A stretch of 64,000 nucleotides of DNA, from assembly GCA_036346395.1 (NCBI GenBank), contig CM070609.1:31997223-32061222 (forward strand), written 5' to 3'. Positions 44,840-56,770 of the stretch are shown piece by piece. Source of the stretch: Hsuehochloa calcarea (Eukaryota; Streptophyta; Magnoliopsida; Poales; Poaceae). Position numbers and translations under genes: made by a program. The notes beneath the pieces were generated by a model. That model saw only the letters and a program-made list of their open reading frames with translations. It did no database searches and was not told the DNA's origin. Each line of letters begins with the position of its first letter. Positions within the stretch are counted from its first letter, which is position 1.

Positions 44840-45819
44840 TGGCCGACCTACAGGAAAACATCCCAAATTCCTCGTCCTTGATTGTCGTCCATGTACTTCC
44901 TTTCAGCTTTACAATCAAGACGAAACAAACGAGTGATAGAGTTGTATTCTTTATCATCAAGAATGTCTTGAATTTCACGGTTAAGTCCTCCTAGAAATCT
45001 AGTTATTTTAGCATCTTCAGTTTCATCTAATCCACAACGCAATAAATCAATTTGCAATTCTTGGTTATTTGCAACTTAGACTAATTTACTACATTGTCTT
45101 GAGCGTTATAATTTATTTAACAAATCACATGCATAATAAGAATAAACGAATCTAGTTCTCATCATCTGTTTCATAGCATCTCAAGTTCTAGGTATATTAT
45201 TTTCGTTCCTATAAGCTTCTTTCCACCAAATTGATGCAAAATTAGTTAACTCACTAGTAGCAGCCCTAATCTTTCTATTTTTAGGAAACTCGTAGCATGT
45301 AAATTTTTGGTCTACTACTAACTCCCAAGTGAGGTATGAATCAGGGTCATATTTTTCAGCAAAAGAAGGTATTGTACACTTGATTTTAGATAGTGGATCA
45401 TCACGTACCTCTCATTGATTTCTTCCCATACCTTGTTGATTGCGACGAAGCCGACGGTGGTCACGATCATTGTGAACACTGAACCCATCTGATTCTGTAT
45501 CAGCAATGTAGTTGTTCACGTCTTCCTATTCCACCTCATCAGCCCAAGAGCAAGCAATAGGTGCAGGACAACGGGCAGGGACAACGTCCACCCTCAGCCC
45601 AAGGTTGGTCGCGACCGCGTCAGGAGCCGACCGAAGCTCGAGGTGCTCAACGCGTGTGCGGAGTGTCGTGAGGTTGTTGTTGCTCTGGTCCAACGCTTCA
45701 TGGGTGTCCGCGGTTTGTCGACTGAACAAATGCTCAAAGTGCTACACGATTCCTCTCGTGCGTGGCGTGAGAGGTGTATCCTCCTCAACGTTTGGCTTAC
45801 TATTCTCCCCTATTATCTT
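44840..45819 (-). pseudogene. Gypsy B gag
   Basis: Gag core on the minus strand in several frames: IKCTIPSFAEKYDPDSYLTW, ELVVDQKF, RAATSELTNFASIWW, then LRCGLDETEDAKITRFLGGL and NREIQDILDD (44848-45057). A coiled-coil-like N-terminal segment (45526-45729) has ALDQSNNNLTTLRTRVEHLE. The sequence is cut at 45819 by the copia junction, so the extreme N-terminus is missing. Confidence 0.82.
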
Positions 45820-46490
45820 GAAACATGACAAGCAGTAGCAATTCCCTCAGCCCAAAACTTCCTAGGTGTAGAGTACTCATCAAGCATCGTCCTGACCATC
45901 TCGACCAAGGTACGGTTCTTCCTCTCCACAACGCCATTTTGTTGGGGGACGTATGGAGACGAGAACTGGTGCTCTACACCTGTCTCACCACAAAAACTCT
46001 CAAAGTAGGAATTCTTGAACTCAGTGCCATTATCGGTGCGAATTGCTCGTAATGCACCCGGAGCTCAACAGAAAGCCTACCAAAAGACCACGAAAAGAGT
46101 AAACGCCTCATCCTTCGAGGCTAAGAAAACACCCAAGAATACCTCGAGAAGTCATCGACCACGACAAGTACGCATACCACTTCCTCCTCATCGATCGCAC
46201 TCTAGCCGGTCCCATCGTGTCCATATGGAGCGAGCTTGACACGTGCATCCGTCATAGTCATCAGAATCGAGAATGTGAAGCGGCAACCATTTTGCCGTCG
46301 GCAAGAAGGAGCACAGACAAGATCCTTGACCATTTTGAGTTTCGCAAACCACGAATGAGATCGTGGCCGCTAACTCGGTCGATGATCAAATCCTATATGA
46401 CCAAGTCTCCTATGCCGAAAGTCAAATCACGGATTCGAAGCAATTAAACATCGGAGAGGATCACCGTAAGATCCGAAAAATCAGCACGAA
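45820..46490 (-). pseudogene. Copia B copy 1, integrase part (truncated)
   Basis: Homologous to 55171-55840. The visible sequence covers the integrase zinc and core region in broken frames. The break against gypsy B gag is at GAAACATGACAAG. RT and RNase H of this copy are absent. Confidence 0.75.
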
Positions 46491-47520
46491 AGATCCTCCC
46501 ATATCGAAATCCCGCAAACTAGACGCTCAAGAATCAAGAATTTTGCAATTGTTTTTCTTAAAACTCACCTCGAAACCGTCATCGGTAAGCTGAGAAACTG
46601 AAAGCAGATTATACTGCAGCTTACTTACTAAGGCAACATCTTTTAAAATAAAAGAATCATTAATGCTCACAGTACCTTTAGCGATGACGCCCAAATGAAG
46701 CATCTCCAAGGTGATCGTCTCATCACCTGGAGCGCGGGCTAGGGAAGAAAACCAACGAGACTCACCACTCATATGACGTGAACAACCGGAGTCTACAATC
46801 CAGACCTTTCCCTTCCCAGCCCGGCGACCCTGAGTCAAACAGAGAGTAAAGTCTCGATCTCGGGTGAATCAACAGGTGATTTTGGCACCCAATCTTGAGT
46901 AACACGGCGAATGATGAAGTAGTCAAGCAAGACCGACCTCTATCTACCCTACGCTCTCGTCACTCAACAAGTCAAAGATCTCACCACTGTTCTTTGGATC
47001 CGATCGCTACGGAGAGCGAGTCGGCGCCAATGCACGCCCGATCTCGCCATGTAGCTATCTCGAAAGGAAAACGAGATCTACCCTCGGGACGGCGGAAGTT
47101 ATGACCAAAGGAGCATGAGGACGAAACTCGAAAACTCGTAAAAACCAAGTCCTCGATCTTGCTCAAAATCATCGATGGAACAAACCTAGACCTCGTGTTG
47201 GTCTTAGGTGCACTCAAGATCCGGGTCGACCACGAATGTGCCTAAGAGACTAAACACGGTCTCTACGCGATCTTGGCGCTACCAAGCAATGATCAACTAA
47301 ATGTCCATCTTTACGACAGAAGGTGCAATGATACCGCTTTCCGAGGGCCAAGCCGCAGATGGAATCACCTTGTCGTCGAAAATCCTTTGAACAAAACCCG
47401 TGACTTAAAATTGACTTTCTCGATCCCGGCTTAGTTTTGATCACACCGTGCTATGGTTTTGAGCACGACGGTGGATGATTCTTCATATCCTCCGGATATC
47501 ATATCCTAGACCACGATTAA
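46491..47520 (-). pseudogene. Copia B copy 1, protease and CCHC knuckle
   Basis: 46527-46838 reads KVWIVDSGCSRHMSGESRWF (protease active site), FILKDVALVSKLQYNLLSVS and SQLTDDGFEV. The knuckle YHCTFCRKDGHLVDHC is at about 47280-47330. Between them the frame is disturbed, with an Arg/Ser-rich linker. Confidence 0.85.
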
Positions 47521-49668
47521 ATCTGCAAATTTTAGATTTGTCTAGAATGAGATTGAGCTTCTTCTTGCCTCCTACAAACCTCTCGAGAGTGTTCATAAGA
47601 TACTGACACTCCCGAAAGAGAGAGGTGCAAGAAGAGCAGGGGGAAGAAGTGACAGCAGAAGGAAAGGGGGCAGAAGAAGAACCAACAGCAGAGGAAAGAG
47701 CATGCACAAATGACTTTGGGGGACAAATCCTCATCGCTAGCGATTGGTTCACGCTTGCTAGGCGTCTCTACCAAACCCTTAGACTTCTTCCCAACACACA
47801 CAATACAAGCAGATGATTGTGTCTCTAGAAGGTCCTTAGTTAGCTTCACACATTTTTCATCCAAAGCAACCAAATCACATTTTAGTTTATAACAATGATT
47901 GCATGGTGAGCTAACAAGGTCCTTAGAAGCATACTGAGCCAATTTGTTACTGTGATCAATCATTTCTTGAAACTGCTTAGATACAGATTCTAATTCAAAG
48001 AGCTTAACTTAGGACAGCTTTAAACAAGAAACAATAGGCTCTAGTAGCGCAGCTTGAAATTCAGCAATTTTGTGATCTGCCCGTTTTAGGTTCATCTTGA
48101 GTTTATTACAATTTTCACAAGTTTCAGGCAGATCAAGCAACATGGTATAAAGACCTCTAAACGAATTGTCCTTAACCTCACATGAGGTGCAAGCAGTAGC
48201 CTCAACAGTAGTGGATAAAGGAGGTGCTACCCTACTCATCTCTAATTCAGCAAGAAGGCTAATGTTCTCTACCTTAATCATGTCAAGTTCAGAGGACACA
48301 CTATCATGTAAGGTCCTTAATTTTTCCATATCATCAATCAAAGCACAAAGATGTGTCACATTCATCACGGAGGGAGCAGATGTAAGTAAAGTAAGCTCCC
48401 GTGAATAGTCTAGCTACTTCCTTCTCCAACCCAAAGACACTTAGCCCTAGACTTAGCATGGAATCTACCTAGCTTAAGAAAAGCATCATTAAGCTGGTCA
48501 TAAGTGGGACTAACCTCATCGAGTCGAGTACACCATTGTCGCTCGATTCGCCCCGAGGGCCATGAAGCACATGCCGAGAAGTTGCCGTCGCCCTTGGGAT
48601 CATGATCATCCTTCCCATCATCGTCCTCCACCCCTCCACCTCGCCGGTGTCCGGTTAAATCGAGGGCGGTGAGGACGCTGATGGAATGACTTCTTTGCCT
48701 TCCCAAAGTTGCGGAACTTCTTCTTGCCTTGGTCAGTCTTTGAAGGCTTCGTGTTGCGGCTCTTGTCGATGTAGTCGTTCTTGCTCGGCCGCCATAATCA
48801 CCTTTGCCCTTCCCAAGCTTGGGACAGGTTTGCTCGGATGTGGTTGGGGCCACCACACTCAAACAAATCACAGACCTCCTCTTTACCATCCCTCCTCCTC
48901 TTGTAAGCATGGGAAAACTTCCGAGCTAGGAGGGCTAGTCGCTCATCCTCAAGTCGCTCTAACCGATCATCGCTATGTCACGAGAGCAACTAGGAGAACC
49001 CATGTATCGACTCGTAAGAAGATCCAGAGGTGGGATCGGTGACTAAAGCCATCGATCGTGACTTCGACCTTCGAGAGACAATGTCAATCTCGTGAGTCTT
49101 GAGACGCGTAAAGCGCATCAAGAGTCGTGGTCGAGAGGTCCGTGCTATCTTTGATGGTAGTCACTTTCATCTCCCAAACACGAAGATCAAGTGCGAAAAG
49201 CATCACATCGAGCGTTATCCGAGTCGGGTATGTAAGACCGACCGCTCGGAGGTTGCTCAAAATCTTGTGAAAACGCCAAAAGCACTCGCCTAAAGATTCA
49301 CCAGAAGCATTTCAAATTCTTCAGATTCACGCTTGAACTGGTCTTGTCGAACTGCCTTAATCTGGTAGTGCCCTCATGGTATGCATCGAGGGTCACCCAG
49401 GATGTCATAAGCGTAAATCAAATGAGAAATACGATCAAACTCACTACGCTTAAACCACGAATGATTATGTTCCTTGCCTTAGCATTTGCCTCAACATCGC
49501 CATGTTTCCAAATTGATGTTCTCATCGGCAGAACAAAGAATCTAACCTTCACCTTTCTCCGGATGGCATACCCACGAGCACGGATGTAAGTTTCCATTCG
49601 GCTCTTCCGTAAGGGTAATCCGCACCATCAAAAAGCGGAGGCTTGGTGGAATACTTGTCCGCTGCCAT
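47521..49668 (-). pseudogene. Copia B copy 1, gag
   Basis: Start ATG at 49668 (minus strand), MAADKYSTKPP, about 40 bases after the primer site. An N-terminal domain follows in broken frames. A zinc-type block with VCDLF-ECGGPNHIRASC is implied near 48830. The long coiled-coil segments 48009-48368 (MMNVTHLCALIDDMEKLRTL) and 47532-47963 (NKLAQYASKDLVSSPCNHCY) have CxxC pairs like those of copia C. Compared with copy 2, frameshifts are at different places. Confidence 0.82.
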
Positions 49669-49708
49669 GGCTCAACCGACCGTTAAGATCTATCAAGAAG
49701 AGCTAACC

Positions 49709-49719
49709 GCTCGATACCA
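49709..49719 (-). promoter_or_regulatory. Copia B primer-binding site, copy 1
   Basis: Minus strand TGGTATCGAGC, two bases after LTR 1. Confidence 0.88.
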
Positions 49720-49721
49720 AT

Positions 49722-51303
49722 TGAAGGACCGAAATGGCAACAGAGGGGGTGAATGGTGCCTAAAATTAATACTCCCCTTCACTGTATTTAAAACCAGCCT
49801 ACAAAAATCTCTGAAGATCTAAAGAAAGTAAATGAAGTAAGATCAAATAACAAAAGCAAGTTTCAGGCTGTTCTTCTGGAAATCGGAAGTTCCGGCAAGA
49901 TTGCGGAAGTTCCGCTTATGTAGTTCCAAGTGTATAGCGCGAAGTTCCGCTATGTACTTCACGCATAAAATCTAAGTCTGATTATCCCGATCAAGAACGA
50001 CGCCGGTTTTTGCCCAAAATCCAAACTACTTAATCTTGAATGCTCTTCTCAGGTCAAGTTTTACAGGACATCATCCTAAACACCATCTTGACTTTATGGA
50101 GAAGAATCGCAACCAAAGATTCAATAATCGAACCAAAAACGGATTTCTTGAAGAAGGGGCAAGAAAGACCAAAACCAATGATAATCGAGATTCTCAGATT
50201 CTTAGAGCATGAAACTTTGAGGAAGTAATAGCAATACCAAAACGATTCTAGATATGAAGTTTCATGCTATCTCATAAAACGAATCAAAAGATATGCCAAA
50301 ACCCTAGATATTCAACATGAACAGAGAGAGAGAGAGTTCATATTTCATTGGATTGAAACATGGATTACAGAGGTAACGCAAAGAGGAAAGATTACAATAG
50401 GTTTCAGTTCATACTCTCCCTCTCAACAAGCTCTCAAAAAGCAAAACAAATCCTTTTCTAGAGCTAACCCTAATTTTCTATCAAAAGGTCTAACCCTAAC
50501 CTGTGGTTCTCCCTATTTATAGCCTTTGCTAATGGGCCTCCAACCCATTAAGCCCGCTACACCCGAACGGAACCGCCCACTTTTGCCGCTTTGAAAAGAC
50601 CCTTCGCCTTTGCGCACCTTTTCCGAAGCCTCCAGACACCTTGTTGTGCACGACTACGCAACCGCTTCAAGATTCACGCCGCCTTCGACACATCCCGACC
50701 GCTTCGACCTCAACGCCTCGCGCTTAGTCCGTCCACGTGTCTCGCCACGACTCCATCTTGATGCCCCGCAACAACACGCATAAAAACACATCACATAGCA
50801 TTGCACAATATCATAGCATCAATATTTGTATAAGACTCAAACTCATACAAAATCAAAATCACAAATTAATCTTCTCTACACGCTCGACACAATCGAAGTT
50901 CCGATTTACCACAAATGAAGTTCCGATTTCGAACATCCAAGACTTGTCAGATTATCGGAAGTTCGCGCTTAACACAATGGTACTTCCGATCTTCTAACAT
51001 CCGACTTTCCGTAAATTCAATTCGATTTTCATCTCGAGAACACTCAATGTCGGATTATCGGACACTCCGCTACCCTTGTGCGGAAGTTCCGATTTCCTTC
51101 ACCAGACCAAAACCTGGATAAATCGGAAGTTCCTATTTCCAACACCGGTAGTTCGATTAATCGAACTTCCGCTCCATACACAATGTAGTTCCGATTTCCT
51201 GACTTTTAAACAGTCCAAACCGAAAAACTCAACTCTCAATCTAATCAACACACTTGTCAAATACTCATCACTCAGAGTGGAGGACCTCTCACATGGTCTC
51301 TCA
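49722..51303 (-). repeat. Copia B LTR 1 (central LTR of the tandem)
   Basis: TGAAGGACCGAAATGG to CATGGTCTCTCA. A polypurine tract lies on one side (51305-51315) and a primer site on the other, so it serves as 3' LTR of copy 2 and 5' LTR of copy 1. Minus-strand TATA box (CTATAAATAGGG) at about 50511-50523. CGGAAGTTCCG palindromes at 49880-49950 and 50890-51200. Confidence 0.92.
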
Positions 51304-53190
51304 ATCTCCCCCTTGATGAGTATATTGACAATTACCGAAAAAGCATAAGATGAGTTTGAGATTACAGTCAACCAAGGTCTAAACAAGAGTAATTAAGCTC
51401 AAGACCAAGTTGACAAAAAGAGAAAGACTTGAGATGAGATGAAAGAGCAATTTTCGCACAAAACTCAAGGCTCTCCAGAAGGAAGGCTTTTTCTCACAAA
51501 AATTCTCCCCCTTTGGCAATAAAATCATCAATATGAAGAAAAGGGAGGAAAAGACTATATGATGTTCATTTTAAGCATTAGGAGCCATGTAGATTATCCA
51601 AAATGACTATTAGAGTATTACACCAAGCCATAACACAGAAGAATGCTATCAAGATCATGACAATTGATGTATAGAAAAGCTAAGACAGAAAGTCCATAAT
51701 CTGATTAATGATCCAATTCTTTAGCAAGTTAAATAAGCCAAGATTGAAGTCTAGCTAAAAATATCCAAGGATGATGCAAGCCATGTCAAATAATCTAAGT
51801 TGAACCAAGAAGACTCATCCTGAACAGTTTAGAGTGCTACCAGGTGAAGAAGGACTCATTTTATCCGTAACTTGGTCTCTTTGAAGATAAGCAATTTTAG
51901 CACATTTTTCTTTTTCTCAAGACTTTTATGGTTTTATCTCAAGAAGCAAGCTCGGACTAGGTGCCATCCACAACCGCCTCCCGAGCTTCAACCATTTTTT
52001 TAACATGTGCTAGATCCCAAGCCTTATGCGACCACTCCAAGCAATGACTTAAGGAGGTGATCTTAGGTCATCCAAGGCTCCCCGAGTTCATGCCTAGTAC
52101 AATGGCAAGCCGTCTCATGAGAAAGATTTGGTGAGATCGGTTTTTCGCACAAAAGAGATCATTTTGCTTTTGAAGTTTTTAGACCAAGGATTAGAGATAA
52201 GTCATGTTTCTTAACAAACCGACATAGCTTACTCAAAAGTTCAAAAGAGATTCAGGACTCAACTCAGCCTACTTGACATGGCGAAAATCATAAAAGGATA
52301 GTTTCAACCAGACTAGTCTCAAGAGCTATCATGACAAGATTTTAATTCAAGTTTAGCATTTTTAAATACCTTAGCATGGCAAAGACTAAACTACACATAA
52401 AAAGTCATGATAGATCTAGCAGTTTAGCATAAATCATGGCAAGATGTAAAATAGTGAAAACAGATCATAAGGGATAATAAACAAGGCTCCATTTGATTAT
52501 TATGCAATGCTTGATGAAATACACAAAAATCCAGATTCCCTTCAGAATGAGATGCATCTTTTAATTCAGGTTGAGTTATGACACAATTAAGAATATGGAA
52601 TAACCAAGAATAACTCCCCCTGAACCAAAGGAACAAAAACGAGAATCTGATAAGTAAAACAGAAAAGGCAGTCCTTTAGAGCATAGAAAAGATATAGAGA
52701 AAACTATCGCCGAGACGTGTTCTTATCTACCCCATATGATTCTAGGACTATCACCGATCAACTCTTACACTAAGGAGCAAACATCGCCCTGTCTACCCAA
52801 GGGTGGCCCGACCCTGCTAGAACCTATAAGAAGTGAGTAAGCTCTACTTAGAGAAGGAAGAACCAGCTAATAAGCAGCATCCTAGAAGCACAAGACAAGA
52901 AGTAGCAGTCAAAGCAATTTGGCAAGAGAACCATTCTAACCTATGCTGGAAGGACTTCGACCCAAAATATTAAAAGAAATGCAACTGTAAAGGAGTAAGC
53001 GTATAATATGATATAATATAATATAATACAAGAGTAGCACAAAGCTCCCCTCACAAAGAATCCGTAAGGACAAACCACCCCAAGCTCTCCCATGCAGAGT
53101 CAAAACCGAGAGCCATCCGGAGGCTTAGTGAAGATATCCGCCAACCGGTGCTCACTCTCCACAAACTGAGCACAATGTCACCCTTCTCTA
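51304..53190 (-). other. Copia B 3' non-coding region with repeated polypurine-like tracts
   Basis: 1.9 kb between RNase H and LTR 1. Minus-strand AAGGGGGAGAT ends directly at the LTR. Further tracts are AAAGGGGGAGAA at about 51504-51516 and CAGGGGGAGTT at about 52612-52622. No envelope-like ORF is recognisable. An AT-rich TATAATA repeat is at about 53004-53030. Confidence 0.7.
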
Positions 53191-53197
53191 CATGGTC

Positions 53198-53707
53198 TCA
53201 AGAAAGTGATATCGATATCAATATGCTTGGTCCGAGAATGTTGCATCGGTTCTTTGCAATGCAAATCGCAGACGTGTTATCACAGAAGAGTGGAACGCAG
53301 TCGATAGATAGCCCGAAATCCTGCAGGGTCGAGACCATCCAAAGCACTTGACTACAAAGAATCGGTGCGACAGAACGCATTCGCCTCTGCAGTGGATCGC
53401 GAACACCGGATTGCTTCCTCGACGACCAGGAGACGAGAGAAGTGCCAATGAATTGGCAAGTGCCAGAAGTGCTCTTCCTATCTATCCTACAGCCAGCAAA
53501 GTCTGCATCGGAGAAAGCTCTAAGAGATAGACAAGAAGAGGAAGAGTACCAGATGCCATAGTCAATGGTAGCTCGAAGGTACCGAAAGATGCGCTTCACC
53601 GCCTGACGGTGAGATACGCGAGGAGAAGCTTGAAACCGAGCACAAAGACACACAGAAAAGTGTATGTCTGGTCTCGAGGCTGTGAGGTACAAGAGAGAGC
53701 CAATCAT
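53198..53707 (-). pseudogene. Copia B copy 2, RNase H
   Basis: Minus strand: MIGSLLYLTASRPDIHFSVC, RVSHRQAVKRIFRYLRAT, AFSDADFAGCRIDRKSTSGT (Asp), then FCDNTSAICIAKN (Asp). The QYALSSTEAEY-type segment, carrying the Glu, is frameshifted near 53400. SIRE-type order and end. The most C-terminal part runs out at about 53200. Confidence 0.88.
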
Positions 53708-54660
53708 GCTCCTAAAATCCTTTTGGTCAACAGGTTCGCCGTCTTCATCTGGATCCAGAGCACCAGAGATGCCATTGGAGTTGATATCGGCTTTCCATCA
53801 TTCATGTCGAAACGCTCAGAGGTCTCGAGTGTATTTGCCTTGATGAAGAAAGGTACCCTCCCGAGTCTGTTTGATTTGAAAGCCAAGGAAGAAGCTCAAC
53901 TCGCCCATCATGCTCATTTCAAACTCCGAGCTCATGACATCGGAAAACTGGGAAACGAGCATGCGAGGAGCCGCCAAAGATAATGTCATCCACGAGATCC
54001 GACGAGCGTAAGATCGCGCCAAGACGGCGGATGAACAAGGTCTTGTCAATTTTACCCATCTCAAAACCATGGCTCACAGATAGGACTTAAGCCTTTCATA
54101 CCAAGCTCTTGGAGCTCGCTTGAGTCCATACAAAGCTTTGGAAAGCTCAGACATGGTTAGGGTATTTGGAGTTCTCGAAACCAGAGGTCAGTCGACATAG
54201 ACTTCTTCCTCAATAAGGCCATTGAGAAAGGCACTCTTGACATCCATCTGCTAAAGCTTGAAACCCTTAGAAGCTGCAAAGGCAAGCAGGACTCTAATGG
54301 CTTCAAGTCTAGCTACAGGGGCAAAAGTCTCTTCAAATCTAGACCTCAACTTGAGAGTACCCCGAGCTACCACCTAGCCTTGTTTCAATGACTAACCCAT
54401 CTTCACTTTGCTTGTTCTTGAACACCCATTTGGTCCCAATGATATTGTGACCTTGAGGGGCTCAACAAGGGACCTGACCTTGTTCCTTTCAAAGTTTTCC
54501 AATTCCTCGCATTGCGTTAGTCCATGACTCATCAGAAAGAGCATGACAAACGTCTTTGGGCTCAAACGAGGCAACAAAAGCATAATGGAGACAGAATAGA
54601 GACATGCCAGTTTTTGAACGAGTGACTCGCTCAAAGAGATCTCCAATTATCTCGCTCAAG
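53708..54660 (-). pseudogene. Copia B copy 2, reverse transcriptase
   Basis: Blocks in several frames: VTFLGPNGCSRTSK-type start near 54400-54440 (WVFKNK region), a VDDIIFGGS reading at about 53965-53995, EFEMSMMGELSFFLGFQIKQ and GTFLHQGKYTRDL (53816-53900). The YVDD core is present but the frames are broken at many places. Confidence 0.82.
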
Positions 54661-55170
54661 GATGGTCCTTTGAATGTGTCTTGGAGGTCCAGTGAGATGA
54701 AGAAGTGGCCTCTACCTCATTAGCGATAAGATAGGAACAGAGCCACTAGCTTGTAAGAAGCGTAAGGTAAGGGATCTCCTCGAGGTGCGGTGGAAGAAGG
54801 CACCTCAAGAGGAAGAGAAGGAACTGGATCGGGTAAACAACCCTCATCTCCATCCTCCTCATCGCCCACAAAGATGGACTCAGGTCGCTCTAAGGAACTC
54901 GAGATATCGTGCCTAGTCCTCGGATGGCCTCATCGAAGGTCACCTCACTGTGTTTCTAACAATTTACTAGACTCAGCCTGCACTCTATAGGCACGAGAAG
55001 AAGTCGAGTAACCTGTAAAGATCCCATCACAAGATCGTGACTCGAACTTATCTAGGTTCCCGGACTTGAATAAAACACTTGCAACCAAACACACGAAAAT
55101 GCGAGACTGGGTTTTCGCCATATCTCAACTCATAAGAAGTGCGATGCAAGAGTGCCCAAGAAAACTCATA

Positions 55171-55840
55171 GAAACATGACAAGCGAGAGCAATTCCCTCA
55201 TTAAAACTTCCTAGGTGTAGAGTACTCATCAAGCATCGTCCCGCCATCTCGACCAAGGTACGGTTCTTCCTCTCCACAACGCCATTTTGTTGGGGGACGA
55301 TGGAGACGAGAACGGTGCTCTACACTTGTCTCACCACAAAACTCTCAAAGTAGGAATTCTTGAACTCGGTGCCATTATCGCGCGAATTGCTCGTAATGCA
55401 CCCGGGAGCTCAACAGAAAGCCTACCAAAAGACCACGAAAAAGAGTAAACGCCTCATCCTTCAAGGCTAAGAAAAACCCAAGAATACCTCGAGAAGTCAT
55501 CGACCACGACAAGTACGCACCACTTCCTCCCATCGACCGCACTCTAGCCGGTCCCATCGTGTCCATATGGAGCAGCTTGACACAGTGCATCTGTCATAGT
55601 CATCAGAATCGAGGATGTGAAGCGGCAACCATTTTGCCGTCGCGCAAGGAGCACAAACAAGATCCTTGACCATTTTGAGTTTCGCAAACCACGAATGAGA
55701 TCGTGGCGCTAACTCGGTCGATGATCAAATCCTATATGACCAAGTCTCCTATGCCGTAAAGTCAAATCACGGATTCGTATAATTAAACATCGGAGAGGAT
55801 CACCGGAAGATCCGAAAAATCAGCACGAAAGATCCTCCCA
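55171..55840 (-). pseudogene. Copia B copy 2, integrase
   Basis: MHCVKLLHMDTMGPARVRSM and LKDEAFTLFRGL (55375-55590) mark the core start. The DNGTEF and VVERKNRTL parts lie in shifted frames down to 55200. Downstream on the minus strand (54700-55170) a Ser-rich linker leads to RT. Confidence 0.82.
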
Positions 55841-56770
55841 TATCGAAATCCCAAAACTAGACTACCCAAGAATCAAGAATTTTGCAATTGTTTTTCTTAA
55901 AACTCACCTCGAAACCGCCATCAGTGGTCGAGAACTGAAAGCGATTATACCGCAGCTTACTTACTAAGGCAACATCTTTTAAAATAAAAGAATCATTAAT
56001 GCTCACAGACCTTTAGCGATGACGCGCCAAATGAAGCATCTCCAAGGTGATCGCCTCATCACCGGAGCGCGGCTAGGAAGAAAACCAACGAGACTCACCA
56101 CCATATGACGTGAACAACCGAGTCTACAATCCGCACCTTTCCTTCCCAAATGGCGACCACGAGTCAAACAGAGTAAAGTCTCATCTTCGGGTGAATCAAC
56201 AAAGATTTTGGCACCCAATACCGAGTAACACGGCGAATGATGAAGTAGTCAAGCAAGACCGACCTCTATCTACCCTACGCCTCTGTCACTCAACAAGTCA
56301 AAGATCTCACTGTTCTCGGATCCGATCGCTATGGAGAGCGAGTCGAAGTGCGATAATATGCGATCTCGCCAGTAGCTATCTCGAAAGGAAAACGAGATCT
56401 ACCCTCGTGACGGCGGAAGTTACGACCAAAGGGAGCATGAGGACGAAACTCGAAAACTCGTAAAAACCAAGTCCTCGATGTCGCCCAAAATCATCGATGG
56501 AACAAACCTAGACCTCGTGTTGGTCTTAGGTGCACTCAAGATCCGGGTGACCACGAATGTGCCTAAGAGACTCAACACGGTCTCTCTGCGATCTTGGCGC
56601 GCATGAAGCAATGATCAACTAAATGTCCATCTTTCCGACAGAAGGTGCAATGATACTCGCCTTCGAGGGGCGAAGCCGCAGTGGAATCACCTTGTCGTCG
56701 AAATCCTTTGAACAAAACCCACGACTTAAAATTGACTTTCTCATCCACAGGCTTAGTTTTGATCACACCG
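55841..56770 (-). pseudogene. Copia B copy 2, protease and CCHC knuckle
   Basis: GCSRHMVVS (56090-56150) is the protease region with a damaged DSG. YHCTFCRKDGHLVDHCFMRA at about 56600-56660 is the knuckle. Homologous to 46491-47420 of copy 1. Confidence 0.82.

Noticed and set aside
49880..51200. CRISPR-like array (short palindromic repeats)
   Set aside because: Spacing is irregular, the motifs are only about 11 bases, they lie inside a plant LTR and there are no cas genes.
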